Below are positions 23,735-35,741 of a DNA stretch of 64,000 bases, in pieces (position 1 is the first letter of the stretch; every line of letters starts with the position of its first letter). Origin of the DNA: Proteles cristata cristata (taxonomy: Eukaryota > Chordata > Mammalia > Carnivora > Hyaenidae); contig JAESUZ010000475.1 in NCBI GenBank assembly GCA_017311185.1, positions 1 through 64,000 of the forward strand, read 5' to 3'. The notes beneath the pieces were generated by a model that saw nothing but the letters and a program-made list of their open reading frames with translations, searched no databases and was not told the DNA's origin. The translations under genes and the position numbers were made by a program.

Positions 23735-23850
23735 TGTCAAGAGGTGATTTGGAGTCTCTCTAGGCAGCAGGGAAGATTCAGCAACCAGGATTCTGGAGAG
23801 GTTCTTCAGGATTAGGTCTTCTGTCTAGCTTAGGGTATTTAAGTCTTAAA
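23735..23850 (-). promoter_or_regulatory. NOX1: NOX1 5' UTR and candidate core promoter
   Basis: About 100 bases upstream of the start codon there is an A/T-rich TATA-like stretch, TTTAAGACTTAAATACCC, at 23850-23833 on the minus strand. If it works as a TATA-type element, transcription would start near 23810-23820 and the 5' UTR would be about 80 bases. No in-frame upstream ATG context was analysed. This is inferred from spacing only; the true start site could be further upstream. Confidence 0.3.
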
Positions 23851-24380
23851 GATATGAAAGATGCACAATTACCCAAAAAGCTTCAAAGGATGAATAAACA
23901 CATTCTGCCTTTCTCCTTCTACGGAACTATGTTATCAACTTCAATAGACCGGCCCTACCTATGAGAACCACAGGGGATTTCCCTGGTGGGGTTTTATCCC
24001 TTCAGGAAATAGCAATCTTCTGGAGTGAGAATATTCTCTCTCATCATCTTATCAACATGACCTAATGTGAGGCATTGCTTTCTTTGATAAGACAATTTGC
24101 TAAGTTTCTCACTAAAGGCTGGAGCTATAAACAAATGACCTCAGGAGAAGCAGGGCAGAAAGCAAGCATGTTAAAAGCTTTAAGGTGGGCTTTCTCTTCT
24201 AGTATGATGGATTAACTAGAGTTGTGTGTTCAGTTCTGGGCACTGATTTTTTTTTTCCTTTTCTAAAGTGGTAAAATATACACAAAAGCAGGCATAAAAC
24301 ATATATATGTACTTTAAAGAATAATTTTAAGGAATGAATATTTATGTACTCATTACCCAGGTTAAAATGATAGAATATTC

Positions 24381-24609
24381 GGGGCGCCTGGGTGGCTTAG
24401 TCGGTTGAGCATCCGACTTTCGCTTAGGTCATGATCTCGCGGTTCGTGGGTTCGAGCCCCGCGTCGGGCTCTGTGCTGACTGCCAGCTCAGAGCCTGGAG
24501 CCTGTTTCAGTCTGTGACTCCCTCTCTCTCTGACCCTCCCCCTGCTCACACTGTCTCTCTCTCTCTCTCCTAGAAATAAATAAAACATTAAAAAAAAATT
24601 AAAAAAAAA
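24381..24609 (+). mobile_element. tRNA-derived SINE, young-looking
   Basis: Starts GGGGCGCCTGGGTGGCTTAG and keeps CG-rich consensus positions (CTCGCGGTTCGTGGGTTCGA and CCCGCGTCGGGCTC). Flanking repeat ATAGAATATT before and after its A-rich tail. Inserted in an old L1. Confidence 0.95.
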
Positions 24610-26192
24610 ATAGAATATTTATTTCCAGTATCTTAAAACCCTCTGGGTGTCCCTCCCTGATTACAACTCCCTTTTCTCTCTCTCTCCCCCATTGGATATA
24701 ACTACTACCTTGAAATTTGGGGTAATTATTGCCTCATTTCTCTTCATAGGTTTACTTACTGAATACATCCCTAGACAACATACTGTCTTGTTTAATTTTT
24801 CCTGTTTTTGAACTTTTCAATAAATGGAACCTAGCTGTTTGTATGTATGCTCCTGTGATTTGCTTCTTTCACTCAATATTGTGTTGGATGATGATAGAAA
24901 AATATTAATAAAATGATACATATATGCTACAGTTACTCTAAAGTATAAATCCTGGAATGGAATTCCTGGATCCTGGGATTTGCACATGTACAACTTTACT
25001 ACATAATTCTAAACCTTTTTCCAAAATGCTCACATTAATGTATAATCCAATGAGGCATGGATGAACATTCCACTTCCTTTGCATGCTCTCCAATGCTTGG
25101 TATTTTTTGTTTATTAGAGTTTTATTATTAGACTTTTTTATATTTATGATTCCAGTGAGCATAAACTGTTACTTTGTTGTGATTTTAATTTTCATTTCCC
25201 CAATTACTACTGAGGTTCAGCATCTTTTATTTCAACTATTGAAAATTCACCCTTTGGATTTCTCTTTTGAGAAGTGCATATTCTAAATTTTGGCCTGTAT
25301 TTCTATTTTTTTCCTATGGTTTATAGATTTTAGAGTTCTCTTTATATCTGATATTAATCTGTGATTGGTTACATTTACGGCTTGTGTTATCCTTTCAAGA
25401 ATGTTTTTTGATAAATAGAAGTTCTTAACTTTAACGTACTCTGGTTTATCAGTCTTTTTCTTTTGTAATTTATACATTTAGAAAATCTAATGACCCAGAG
25501 ATCATTAAGATATTCTTTTATATTTTCCTCTACAAGTTTTCTATTTTTGCCTCTCACATTTGTTTTGACTCCATCTGCAGTTGATGTTTTTATGTATAGT
25601 GTGATGTAGGGGCCCAATCTACTATTTTTCCATATGCAAAACTAATTGTGTCAGCACCATTTTTGAAAAGTACAGCTTCTTCACTGATCTAAAATGTCAG
25701 TTCTATATACAGGTGGGTTTATTCTTTAACTCTATTCAGTTCACCCCATGCTACAGCCTTAATTTCTATGGTTTTATAATGAGTCTTGACATTTGATAGG
25801 GCAAGTTTCCCCACCTTGTTCTTGAAGAATGTTTCAAGCTATTCTTGACCTTGTGTACTTTTAGGTAAATTAGGGATTCAACTTCCTCTTGCACTTCCTT
25901 TGTTACATTTGTTGCTCAGTACTTTATATTTTTTATAGGATTGTAAATTATACCTTTTTATTTTAATTTTTAATTGTGGCTATTGCATAAAAGGGCAACT
26001 TATTTTTACATATTGATTTTTATATCCAGCAATACCAAGCTTATTAATTTTATATCCAGCAATTTTATATCCAGAAATACCAAGCTAATTAATTCTAATA
26101 ATGTTTTGGTGTTTAGTCTTTGGATTTTTATAAACTAAGTCATATTTTTGGTATAATGACAATTTTATTTCCACCTTCCTGATTTTTAGATC

Positions 26193-26194
26193 TT

Positions 26195-26233
<39 letters not shown>

Positions 26234-26236
26234 TTT
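26193..26236. repeat. (ATTT)n microsatellite
   Basis: About eleven uninterrupted ATTT units. Confidence 0.95.
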
Positions 26237-26333
26237 GGCTTACTGCACTCACTAGAACTTCCAATACAATATTGAGCAAAGCTAGTATTAGCAATCTCCT
26301 TATTTAATTCCCAGTCTCAAAGGGGATTTTTTC

Positions 26334-27145
26334 TTTTTTTTTATTCATTTATTTTTAAATTTACATCCAAGTTAATTAGCATATAGTGCAATAATGATTT
26401 TAGGAGTAGATTCCAGTGATTCATCCCCTATGTATAACACCCAGTGCTCATCCCAAAAAGCATCTTTCTTAATCCCCCTTACCCATTTAGCCAGTCTTCC
26501 CACCCACAATCCCTCCAGCAACTCTGTTTGTTCTCGTATTTAAGAGTCTTTTATGCTTTGTCCCTCTCCTTGTTTTTTATTTTTATTATTTTATTTTATT
26601 TTTTTAAATTTAATGTTTATTTACTTTTGAGAGAGAGACAGAGAGAGACAGAGCAGGAGCAGGGAAGGGCAGAGAAGGATGGAGACACAGAATCCAAAGC
26701 AGGCTCCAGGCTCTGAGCTGTCAGCACAGAGCCCGATGCTTGAATCCACAAACTGTGAGGTCATGACCTGAGTCGAAGTAGGACACTCATCAACTGAGCC
26801 ACCCAGGCGCCCCACCCCTTCTTGTTTTTATATTATTTTTGCTTCCTTCACTTATGTTCATCTGTTTTGTATCTTAAATTCCACATATGAGTGAAGTCAT
26901 AAGATATATATGAGTGAAGTCAGATATTTGTGTTTCTCTGACTAATTCCGTTTAGCATAATACTCAGTTCCATCCACGTAATCGCAAATGGCAAGATTTC
27001 ATTCTTTTTGATTGCCAAGTAATTCTTCACTTTATATATATATACCACATCTTCTTTACCCATTCATCTGTCAATGGACATTTGGGCTCTTTCTGTACTT
27101 TGGCTATTGTTGATAGCAATGCTATAAAGATTGGGGTGCATATGC
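26334..27145 (-). mobile_element. L1 3' fragment inserted in an older L1, 18-bp duplication
   Basis: Antisense L1 3' end, starting with the T-rich tail and CACCCAGTGCTCATCC near 26439 and running to TTGGGGTGCATATGC. The exact direct repeat CTCAAAGGGGATTTTTTC lies at 26316-26333 and 27146-27163. The element itself is split by a SINE at about 26595-26815. Confidence 0.92.
26595..26815 (-). mobile_element. tRNA-derived SINE nested in an L1
   Basis: Reverse copy ending GAGCCACCCAGGCGCCCC. Flanks share CTTGTTTTTA. This is the third layer of nesting (SINE in L1 in older L1). Confidence 0.92.
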
Positions 27146-27163
27146 CTCAAAGGGGATTTTTTC

Positions 27164-29340
27164 AACACTTCACCTTTAGGTATGATGTTTGGTGTAACTT
27201 TTTGTAGATACCTGGCTATATGTTCTTATTTTACTTTAGGCACAAAAGTAAATATTTATAATAAAAAAAGAAATCATAGCACACTTTTAACAGCTTTATT
27301 GAGGTATAGTTTACATAGCCTAAAATTTCCTCGTCATCAGGGTACAACTCAATGCAAAGCACATTTTATATTTTAAAAAGCTGAATATCTCTTCAATATC
27401 ACAAAACTCATAAAAATAACATAACATTTTCATTAGCTGTCTAACACACCTGCAACTTGGTGTCACAATGCTAAGTGAAATTAGCACAGTGAGTGGTAAG
27501 GTTATTCTTGGAAGCCATTCCTACACTAAGACAGCTAGCAATCAGTTAACTATACATGGAATTGTCAATGAACCACATAATATATATTTCCCTAAGCCCA
27601 AACTAAATAGATCACCAACACAAGTTCCCCTTAACTTTACCAGAACTGTTCATCGCCACTCCAGCATGCCTTGATTTGAGGGGAAGTATGACAGGGGAAG
27701 GAGGAGCAGAAAGAGACCATCATCTTAGCCATGTGTGATAAAAATAACTTACTTTTGCAAATTTTACAAAAGGACTTGACCATGTCCAAGACCACACTTT
27801 AAAATAGAAACTGAAGCCTGTCCATGGGAGGCTAACCAGGATGATGTAATGATTTGAAACCATCTTATATTAGGAAGTGTTGAAAGATTTAGGGAATTTG
27901 TCCTGAAAAAGAGGTTTGTTGGGAACATGGGCTTATTGATGTTTGGATTTTTTGTCTTTTTGGAGAAGGTTTAGTTTGTTTTGTATGTGATCCCAAGAGG
28001 TCTACCTAAGACCGAAGGCACTAAAATAATACATTTATGTTCAATATAAAGCAGAATTTTCCAATACAGGTGTTCAGAGAAATGATGAGGTAATGAGTTT
28101 CTTGTTATTTGAGATGCTTAGGGAAAAATGAATGACTTCTTGCTAGCTATTTTATATAGGGGATTTCAGCACCAGATGGATGGTTAATTAAATGTCTTTG
28201 ACGTATCCTCCAATGTTGAAATCCGTGATTCATAAGAAAATGACATATAATCTAGATGACAATTCATGCTTTGTCTAAAAGATTATACATGCCACACTGA
28301 ATGGAGCTTTGTGTCTGTGGGGAAGGGCCCCTATTCCCAATATCAGAGTACTAGGAAGTCAGTTGATAAATTGGTGAGCATAGAATCTGAGCAAAGATGG
28401 TCAGATGATCTTAGTTGAATATTATTATTAAACTGCAGCTGCAGGATCAGTTAGGCCCTTTCAAAATAAGATTATATTAATGCAAATAAAATATTCATGC
28501 CTCAATCCGAGGCTCCTCTTTCTTGGACAATGCTGGACACGCTAAAATATCCTTACTGTCAACCTCCCTTTTTTGTAAATTCTCCAAGAATTGCTTTCCT
28601 TCTTTTGGCTGTAAACATTATAATACCTTCCTCTTTTTTGTTTTACCAGACTGTCTTAATGTTTGCATTTCCCAGGTTTATAGATTGACAAGTTTGAGGT
28701 TGGCTGCTTCCTGGAGACCTCTAGGGTGTACTTAAATGTCATCAGTAACCTACCCACAGCTATACTATATAGGCTTTAGTCTTTTGTGAAGATTTCCTGT
28801 AGACGGTTGATCCCACCCATCATAGGTAGATTTCTGTAAACTGCAAACACACAGCCCCTCCCTGACTTGCTTGCTTTGTCTCTTCCTGATCACTTGCCTC
28901 ATTATCATCCCAAACGTACCTTTACGGTTGTACCTTTTGTATACCTTTTCCAGGAATTAATATATAACAGTAACAGTAAGCAATGAATTACTTAACAGTT
29001 GAAACATGTGCTTAGGACACCCAGAAAAATACTTTTAAGTATTCTTTTAAGAATATGATCCTTGGTTTTCAAAAAGAAAAATGTAAGCAGCCATGATGGA
29101 AAAAAATGGTATTTGTATTTATTTTACTGTTTTTAATCTGAATCCATAGAGGATGGTTTGGAGAAGACAGCCTTTTCTTTTTAAACCTTGGAGCCCGTAA
29201 AGGTGTTAATCTGGCCTTGATCACCATGTCTAAAAATAAAGTATAATAAGAGGGATTGATGCATGTGTTGTTGTTTAAAATAAATTCTTTTCATGATATT
29301 GGATCAGAACCAGACCTCACAAAGTGGCCTCTATTTAAAA
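27164..29340. other. Intergenic DNA upstream of NOX1
   Basis: The first 80 bases continue the ancient L1. About 27288-27420 looks like an old L1 3' UTR on the minus strand (TTTATTGAGGTATAGTTTAC). From 27420 to 29340 I recognise no gene or repeat family. Confidence 0.5.
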
Positions 29341-29348
29341 AAAAAAGA

Positions 29349-29565
29349 GGGGGGGGGCACCTTGGGTGGCTCAGTTTGTTATGCAGCTGACTTTGGTTCA
29401 GGTCATGATCTTGCGGTTCATGAGTATGAACCCCGCATCAGGCTCTGGGCTGATGGCTCAGAGCCTGGAGCCTGCTTCAGATTCTGTGTCTCCCTCTCTC
29501 TCTACCCTCCTCTGCTCATCCTCTGTCTCTTAAAAATAAATAATGTTTAAAAAAATTTTTTTTTA
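29349..29565 (+). mobile_element. tRNA-derived SINE
   Basis: Begins after a G run with GGCACCTTGGGTGGCTCAG (one extra T in the head) and ends AAATAAATAATGTTTAAAAA. Confidence 0.9.
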
Positions 29566-29574
29566 AGATAACAT

Positions 29575-29935
29575 GATGTGTTGAAGCTGGGTTTAACTTC
29601 CAGCTCCCCACTTGCTACCAGTGTTGCCTGGGAAAAGCTCAACTTTTCTAGGCCTCAGTCTCTTCATCTGTAACTTAGTGTGCTGGTTTCTCATGGAAAA
29701 AATGTCCAAGTAGTAGTCTATATTAACAGGCAAAAGATGAGGTGGTATTAGGGAAAAGGCAGTGATCCAGTATGGTATACTTGTTAGAAATACAGGTTTC
29801 AGAGCCAGTCTACCTGGGTTTGAAGTCTGACTCTTTTACTTCTCCATAAAATGGGTTGCTGTAAGAATTAAATGAGTTAAAATATATAAAGCAATTATAA
29901 CAATGCACTCCACAGTTGCTTGCTGCAATGATGAT
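29575..29935 (+). mobile_element. Two MIR-type relics
   Basis: 29575-29685 reads like the middle of a MIR (AACTTCCAGCTCCCC and CTCAGTCTCTTCATCTGTAA). 29775-29935 is a second one (CCTGGGTTTGAAGTCTGACT and ATAAAATGGGTTGC). Confidence 0.6.
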
Positions 29936-30060
29936 GATGACCCTAAGAAAATAAAAGCAGAGAGCCTGAACTCAATGGTACTTTCTTTTACCGTTAAAAA
30001 AGAAAGCAGAAATGATTAATTAGAGGCCAACATTATATAAACTTTTAAGATTATGGAACT

Positions 30061-30278
30061 TTTTTTTAATGTTTTATTTATTTCTGAGAGAGAGAGAGAG
30101 AGAGAGAGACAGCGTGAGCAGGGAGGGTCAGAGAGAGACGGAGACACAGAATCCAAAACAGGCTCCCAGCTCTGAGCTAGCTGTCAGCACAGAGCCCGAT
30201 GCGGGGCTTGAACCCACGAACCATGAGATCATGACCTGAGCTCAAGTCGACCTTAACCGACTGAGCCACCCAGATGTT
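30061..30278 (-). mobile_element. tRNA-derived SINE
   Basis: Reverse copy with (GA)n at about 30086-30109 and an inverted head ending GAGCCACCCAGATGTTCC. Flanking ATTATGGAAC on both sides. Confidence 0.93.
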
Positions 30279-30942
30279 CCAAATTATGGAACATTTACCA
30301 CTCCCTTATATGTATTAGCTTTATCCACTGTTTCTCCAGAGTAGTTAGCAGATAAACCTTAAAATTAAGTGAGACTGTATGCTTGGCTTCAAGGGCAGCA
30401 AGGAAGTGAGGGAGGTAGAGAGACTGTCTCATTCTGTATTTAGGCTTAAAAAGACAGCTACCAAAAGGAGAGAAAACAGGAATGTCCCTGTGACTGCAAG
30501 GAAGAAGGAACTTATGGAGCAGACCTAAACCTGGAAAGGGGCCTAGGGACTTAATGATGGCAAGATTCATGCGATTCCCTGTCCTCCCTATGTCCCTCAT
30601 GGGGCTGTGGTGAGCGTAAAATGAATTTATGACAGTGCTTTTTAAGCTGATAAGTGTTACAGAGACATCACTTTAAATAGCAGTGAGTACTTTTATTTTA
30701 CAATTGTTACATTGGAAAGCTGCACTCAAAACTGTGTATTATTAAAAGATAAACTGAGGCATATTAAAAATATTGACAGTTTGAGCAAAGATCAATTCTA
30801 ATCAGGCAGTGCCAAACCGGAAGTGGTTAGCTCCCTGCAGGAGTTAGGGGAATAATTTACATAGGGAAGGTACAGAAGCAAAGAAAGGAAATTATTTGAT
30901 TGCCTATAGTTTAAAGCCTAGTTGGCTGTTTGTGATTGGTTT
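30279..30942. other. Intergenic, no recognised feature
   Basis: I see no gene, RNA or clear repeat here. A 101-codon open stretch on the minus strand at 30600-30295 resembles nothing I know. Confidence 0.5.
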
Positions 30943-30955
30943 TCCTTAGGTTTCT

Positions 30956-31424
30956 TTCTTTTTTATTTTTTATTTTATTTTATTATTATTATTATTTTTT
31001 ACAAATAGTTTATTGTCAAGTTGGTTTCCATATAACACCCAGTGCTCATCCCCACAAGTGCCCTCCTCCATGTCCATCTCCCCCCTTCCCCCCACATCCA
31101 TCAGTCCTCAGTTTGTTCTCAGCATTCAAGAGTCTCTCATGGTTTGTCTCTCTCCCTCCCCTCCACTATTTGCCCCCTTCTTCTCCCCCATGGTCCTACA
31201 TTAAGTTCCTCCTAATCCTCCTATACCTACAAACATATGGTAGCTGTCCTTCTCTGCCTGACTTATTTCCCTCAGCATAACACCCTCAAGGTCCATCCAT
31301 GTTGCTACACATGGCCAGATTTCATTGTTTCTCATTGCCATGTAGTATTCCATCGTATAGATAAACCACATCTTCTTGATCCATTTGTTGGTTGATCGAC
31401 ACTTAGGCTCTTTCCATGTGGTTG
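30956..31424 (-). mobile_element. L1 3' fragment with 13-bp target duplication
   Basis: 5'-truncated antisense L1, equivalent to the last 470 bases of L1-A. T-rich tail at 30956-31000. The exact repeat TCCTTAGGTTTCT is at 30943-30955 and 31425-31437. Confidence 0.95.
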
Positions 31425-31634
31425 TCCTTAGGTTTCTATTTCTTAACCTTTAGGCATTTACAGGCATAGGTTTTAGTTTGTTTACATAGGCCACAAAAGC
31501 ATTAGAGCCACCTGTATCTAATGGCGTCCTTGTTTTTAATTAAAACAGTATGTAAGACTTAGTGAACTGAGTTCAATGTTTCAGTATTATCTGAACAATA
31601 TTCAAATTTTCTTTAAGACTGATTGAGCAAGTTC

Positions 31635-31850
31635 TGCCTCTTCAGGAAGCCTTCTCTGAGCACACCAACAACTGCACCACACCCTCTTCTAATTTTCATA
31701 GGAGTTCCTCTTATCTTCTTACGACTCCCAGCAGTCTGTGAAACCTTCTATTGTTATTTACCCTTCTCTGAATAAATCCTGTCCCACCCAGATGGCTCCC
31801 TCAGGCAGAGCACAAAGCTCTCTATTCTTGATAGGTGTTCAAAAAATACT
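31635..31850 (+). mobile_element. L2-type relic
   Basis: The wording CTTCAGGAAGCCTTCTCTGA, then TCTATTCTTGATAGGTGTTC near the end, matches the 3' region of LINE2. Confidence 0.6.
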
Positions 31851-31867
31851 TAGGAAGTAATGGTAAG

Positions 31868-32347
31868 GAAGGCAGTATAATGGCCCCCAAAGGTGTCCAC
31901 ATCCTAATCCCTGGAACCTTTGAATATGTCAACTTATATAGAAAAAGGGGAATTAGGGTTACAGATGGAGTTAAGGGTGCTAATCAACTGACCTCAAAAT
32001 AGAGACGTTATTCTGGATGAGGCAGATGAGCCTGATGTAATCACAAGGATCCTTAAAAGTGGAAAGAGGCAGAAGAATAGGTCAGAGTGATATAATGTGA
32101 GAACTGATTCTCTGTTGCTGGCTTTAAAGATGGAGGAAAGGGGCCAAGGGCCAAGGAATGTAAGCAGCCTCTAGAAGCTGGAAAAGGCAAGGAAATGGGT
32201 TCTTCCCTAGAACCTACAGAAAGAAATGCAATTCTGACAATACCTTGATTTTAGCTTTGTGAGACCCAGTGCAAATTGCTAACACCCAAAACTGTAAGCT
32301 GCTACATTTGTAGTAGTTTGCTACGGCAGCAATAGGAAACTAACACA
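31868..32347 (+). mobile_element. MaLR LTR (MLT1-type), sense
   Basis: Old ERVL-MaLR solo-LTR-like repeat. It opens TAATGGCCCCCAAAGGTGTC and contains GGAGTTAAGGGTGCTAATCA. It ends CGGCAGCAATAGGAAACTAA and CACA, the typical MLT1 end. Non-coding. Confidence 0.75.
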
Positions 32348-33130
32348 GATGGCAAAAACTGACTTTTCTATGACTGTGTTCACTGGCTCTGAACTTCCTA
32401 CTCAGCCTGAGAAAAAGACAAAGCCTCAAGGTTTCAGAGCTAAAGGTTGAGAGCCTAGCCCCTATCTTTAATATAACATGTGGTCTGGGGTAAATGAGTT
32501 AGAACTATTTTGGTTGCAAACAAAGCAGGATATAAATGATTGGTCTTTTCAATAAGGAAAGGTACTGCTTTCTAAAAAACAAAAAAAAACCTTTTTCCTT
32601 TGTTTTATTAGAAACATTTGGCTCATTCTAGGGTTAAGGGAACTCTCCCAAAACAAGATGCAAAACATTTGCCCTCCCTTTCAGAGAGCATGAGATGAGA
32701 TTATCTAAATTTTGAAAACTTAGCTTTTCTTGCAGCCAGGAAAAAGGTTTTTGATTGTCCAAAGTTTGGACTCCAGTTTCAGGCTCTTCACCATGGGTTA
32801 GCAAAGTCTTTTGGTAAAGAAAATAGAACTGGACATTGGATAGAGAGGAGGGATCTTGAAACCCAAGGAGAATTTGAAGTGAGAGAGACAAGGAAGAGAT
32901 TTGCTTAATGTGTTAGGGAAAGTGGTCTGGTCCTCTGGGGCTCAATCTTAGAATGCTGTCCCACACCTATAGCTAGTCAAGTACACTAAGAGAAAAACAA
33001 AAGGCAAAGCCTGCACCCAGAACCTGTGACCACTGGTCTTCCAGTCTGCACATGGGCAGGAACGTTGATTCCTTTCTTCTCACTGCTTCACCAGCCTAAC
33101 ATCCTGTAGGAGGGAGTGATGGCTGGAGTT
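32348..33130. other. Intergenic, no recognised feature
   Basis: No known gene or repeat seen. A minus-strand open stretch of 85 codons at 32891-32634 is unassigned. Confidence 0.5.
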
Positions 33131-33133
33131 CAG

Positions 33134-33350
33134 TAAGATTTTTTTCTAATTGTGGTAAAATGCACATAATATAAAATTCACCCTTTTAACCATTTAAAAA
33201 TGTACAACTTAGAGGCATTTAATACATTCAAAACACTACACAACTATTACCAGTATCTGTCATCATCTCACAATGTATACAAGTATCAAATCATTATGTT
33301 GTACACCTGAAACTAATATGTTATATGGCAATTATGCCTCAATTAAGAAA
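33134..33350. mobile_element. Old L1 3' UTR fragments
   Basis: TTGTGGTAAAATGCACATAA and the following CACCCTTTTAACCATTT is L1M-type 3' UTR (minus). The adjoining GTTGTACACCTGAAACTAAT piece is an L1 tail in the other direction. Confidence 0.6.
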
Positions 33351-33399
33351 ATAATTTTCTCTGTCACCAACCACGTATCCCATGTATATATCTCCCCAC

Positions 33400-33845
33400 A
33401 ATACTTACAAACACCTTTTGTTGGGGGAGGTACTCCTCCAAGAGTCTCTTATGTTCCTACAACTCTTGCGGGATACGCCACGGATGCAAGGTACCCACCT
33501 GCCTTTTACCCAAGCCATTTCTCAGAGTTATATTTGCAGTGAGCAACCTTGAAAGATGAGTTAATATCTCCCTTACAGACACAAAGTGGGCTTTCTTCTG
33601 CTTGCTATGAATGAGTGAATTCCCCAAGCTGAATGTTCCTTGGCCTCAAATCAAATCCATTCCATGCATAGCATCTGCTTGGCCATACCCTACCCTGTTT
33701 ACACCTCCCCTGTGGGACTTGAGAGGCATGGGGAACCCACAGAAACCAACAGGAACCTCATGCTACTTGCTGTGCCATGAGTAATAAAATTCTATTTCTC
33801 TGACCCAGGAGTCTCATGTCTTTGCCAGCATCCATGACACATGCA
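33400..33845 (+). other. Possible solo LTR of unknown family
   Basis: An LTR-like layout: a C/T-rich part, then GAGTAATAAAATTCTATTTC at about 33779, a polyadenylation-like AATAAA followed by CTCATGTCTTTGCCAGCATC, similar to an R-U5 junction. No clear terminal TG/CA or target repeat could be fixed by eye, and no retroviral gene is present. Confidence 0.3.
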
Positions 33846-34851
33846 GTCTCACTTATTAGCCTATAACTAAGGTAAAATCTCAGACCCTTCAGTTCTTGAC
33901 ACCTATAAGCCTTAGATGTCTATTAGGGTAGTGGGGATGAGCTTACACATCTGTTCTGGGAGGGAACATGAACTGAGCAAACTTAAATACTAGGGTTGGG
34001 ACACAGCATTTTGCTATTTAAAAATGTCTCTCCATGAAGTATTATTATTTAACCATAGAAGTCTTATATATTTTTCTGTATATTTATTCCTAATAATTTA
34101 TATTTATTATTGCCTGACAATTTGAAATATTTTAGGTTTCATTTTTATCTGTTTGTCATCTATATAGGATTCAATTGATATATTTATTTTGTATCCAAGA
34201 AACTGGCTCAATTTTTTAAATTCTAATAACTAATTTGGACATTTTTTTGATGTTACAATTTGAAAGTTAATCAAGTCTGTGGCCACCTTATAAAAATGAT
34301 TATTACTTAATGCAGGTTAGACAATATTTTTCAAACTATATTTGAAAAATATATATAGACCTCTATAAGGTCTATAGAGGGAAATATAAGGAAAGAAGTT
34401 CTAGGCCATGAAAAGATTGAGATCAACCAAACTATGCTATCCAATCTTGGTGACCTCCATTCATCATAGAAAATTGAATTTTATAATTGATACTTATTGA
34501 ATACTTATTCTATACAAGGTGTGAGGAAGTCAGAGATGAATGAGACATAGTCCTTTCCTTCAAGGAGGTCAGTGTAGCAGGAGGGATGGAAGGATTGTCT
34601 TCAATGTTCTACTTATCTGGAAGCTACTGACGTCATAATCTACCATTCATTTATCCGTCTAGGCTCCAGTGTTTTTTCCTTCATTATTGCTTATTTTCTG
34701 ATCCTTGTGATTCAAAGATGAAAACCAAATCAATGTAACTTCAAGACTAAAGAGGGCCTATTTTCAGGTGTATTTTCTCTGTTATTTCTGTGGATTACTT
34801 TCTCTTTCATCTTTACACCTTCTCTGTTCTCTCACCAATATCCCTGAGAAT
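33846..34851. other. Intergenic, no gene recognised
   Basis: A/T-rich. About 34485-34575 carries L2-like wording (ACTTATTGAATACTTATTCT and GAATGAGACATAGTCC). Nothing else recognised. Confidence 0.45.
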
Positions 34852-34867
34852 AGAATTTGATTGGCTT

Positions 34868-35097
34868 GGGGCGCCTGGGTGGCTCAGTCGGTTAAGCGTC
34901 CGACTTCAGCTCAGGTCATGATCTCACTGTTCGTGGGTTTGAGACCCACGTTGGGCTCTGTGCTGACAGCTAGCTCAGAGCCTGGAGCCTGCTTCAGATT
35001 CTGTATCTCCCTATCTCTCTGACCCTTCCTTGCTCATGCTCTCTCTCTCTCTCTCTCTCTCTCAGAAAAAATAAAACATTAAAAATTTTTTAAAAAA
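34868..35097 (+). mobile_element. tRNA-derived SINE, first of a pair at one target site
   Basis: Starts GGGGCGCCTGGGTGGCTCAG and has (CT)n at 35039-35063. Flanked exactly by AGAATTTGATTGGCTT (34852-34867 and 35098-35113). Confidence 0.96.
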
Positions 35098-35113
35098 AGA
35101 ATTTGATTGGCTT

Positions 35114-35330
35114 AAGGCACACTTGGGTGGCTCAGTCTGTTAAGCATCCAACTTCTGCTTAGGTCATGATCTCATGGTTTGTGAGTTGAGACCTGTGTCA
35201 GGCTCCGTGCTGACAGCTCAGTGCCTGGAGCCTGCTTTGGATCCTGTGTGAGTGTCTCTCTCTCTGCCCCTCCCCTGCTCACACTCTTTCTCTCTCTCAA
35301 AAATAAATAAGCATTAACAAAATTTTAAAA
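35114..35330 (+). mobile_element. tRNA-derived SINE, second of the pair
   Basis: Starts AAGGCACACTTGGGTGGCTC. Its downstream flank AGAATTTTATTGCCTT (35331-35346) is a third, slightly diverged copy of the same 16-base repeat. Confidence 0.94.
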
Positions 35331-35741
35331 AGAATTTTATTGCCTTAATCTTTCTTATGCTATAAGCCAGATGTGGTCACTGGCCATTCTATTGGATGGA
35401 GCTGCCTATCCTTGGGTTATGCTATCATCCAATCTGTTAATGTCACTATTAGTGCAGGACATGGCCACCGAGGCAGGAGGAGGATATGAAAAGACTCGAG
35501 TATAGGTATGGCATAGGTAGAGAAGACAATTATTTACATCTCTAGTATGCAAATTTATCGCCTGAGGAGCCCATTTCTGTTCCTATAAATGGACATGAGA
35601 ATAAGCCATATAAAATACTTTGTGCTGTGAGTTGAAAGTCTAAATAAATAGTTTTAAATAACTAATTTCAATTCTACCAAGATGAAGAAATTAAAGAAAA
35701 ATTATTGGGTGAAATACTGGTCAAACAATATTAGGATTCTT

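Larger units (their letters stand above)
24250..26333 (-). mobile_element. Ancient L1 (antisense), interrupted
   Basis: Antisense ORF2 and 3' UTR wording of an old L1M-type element: AAAGTGGTAAAATATACACA near 24266, TTCAATAAATGGAACCTAGC near 24818, and GGGGCCCAATCTACTATTTT near 25610. It is interrupted by a SINE (24381) and continues after an inserted L1 (26334-27145) to about 27240. An (ATTT)n tract lies at about 26193-26236. Confidence 0.7.
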
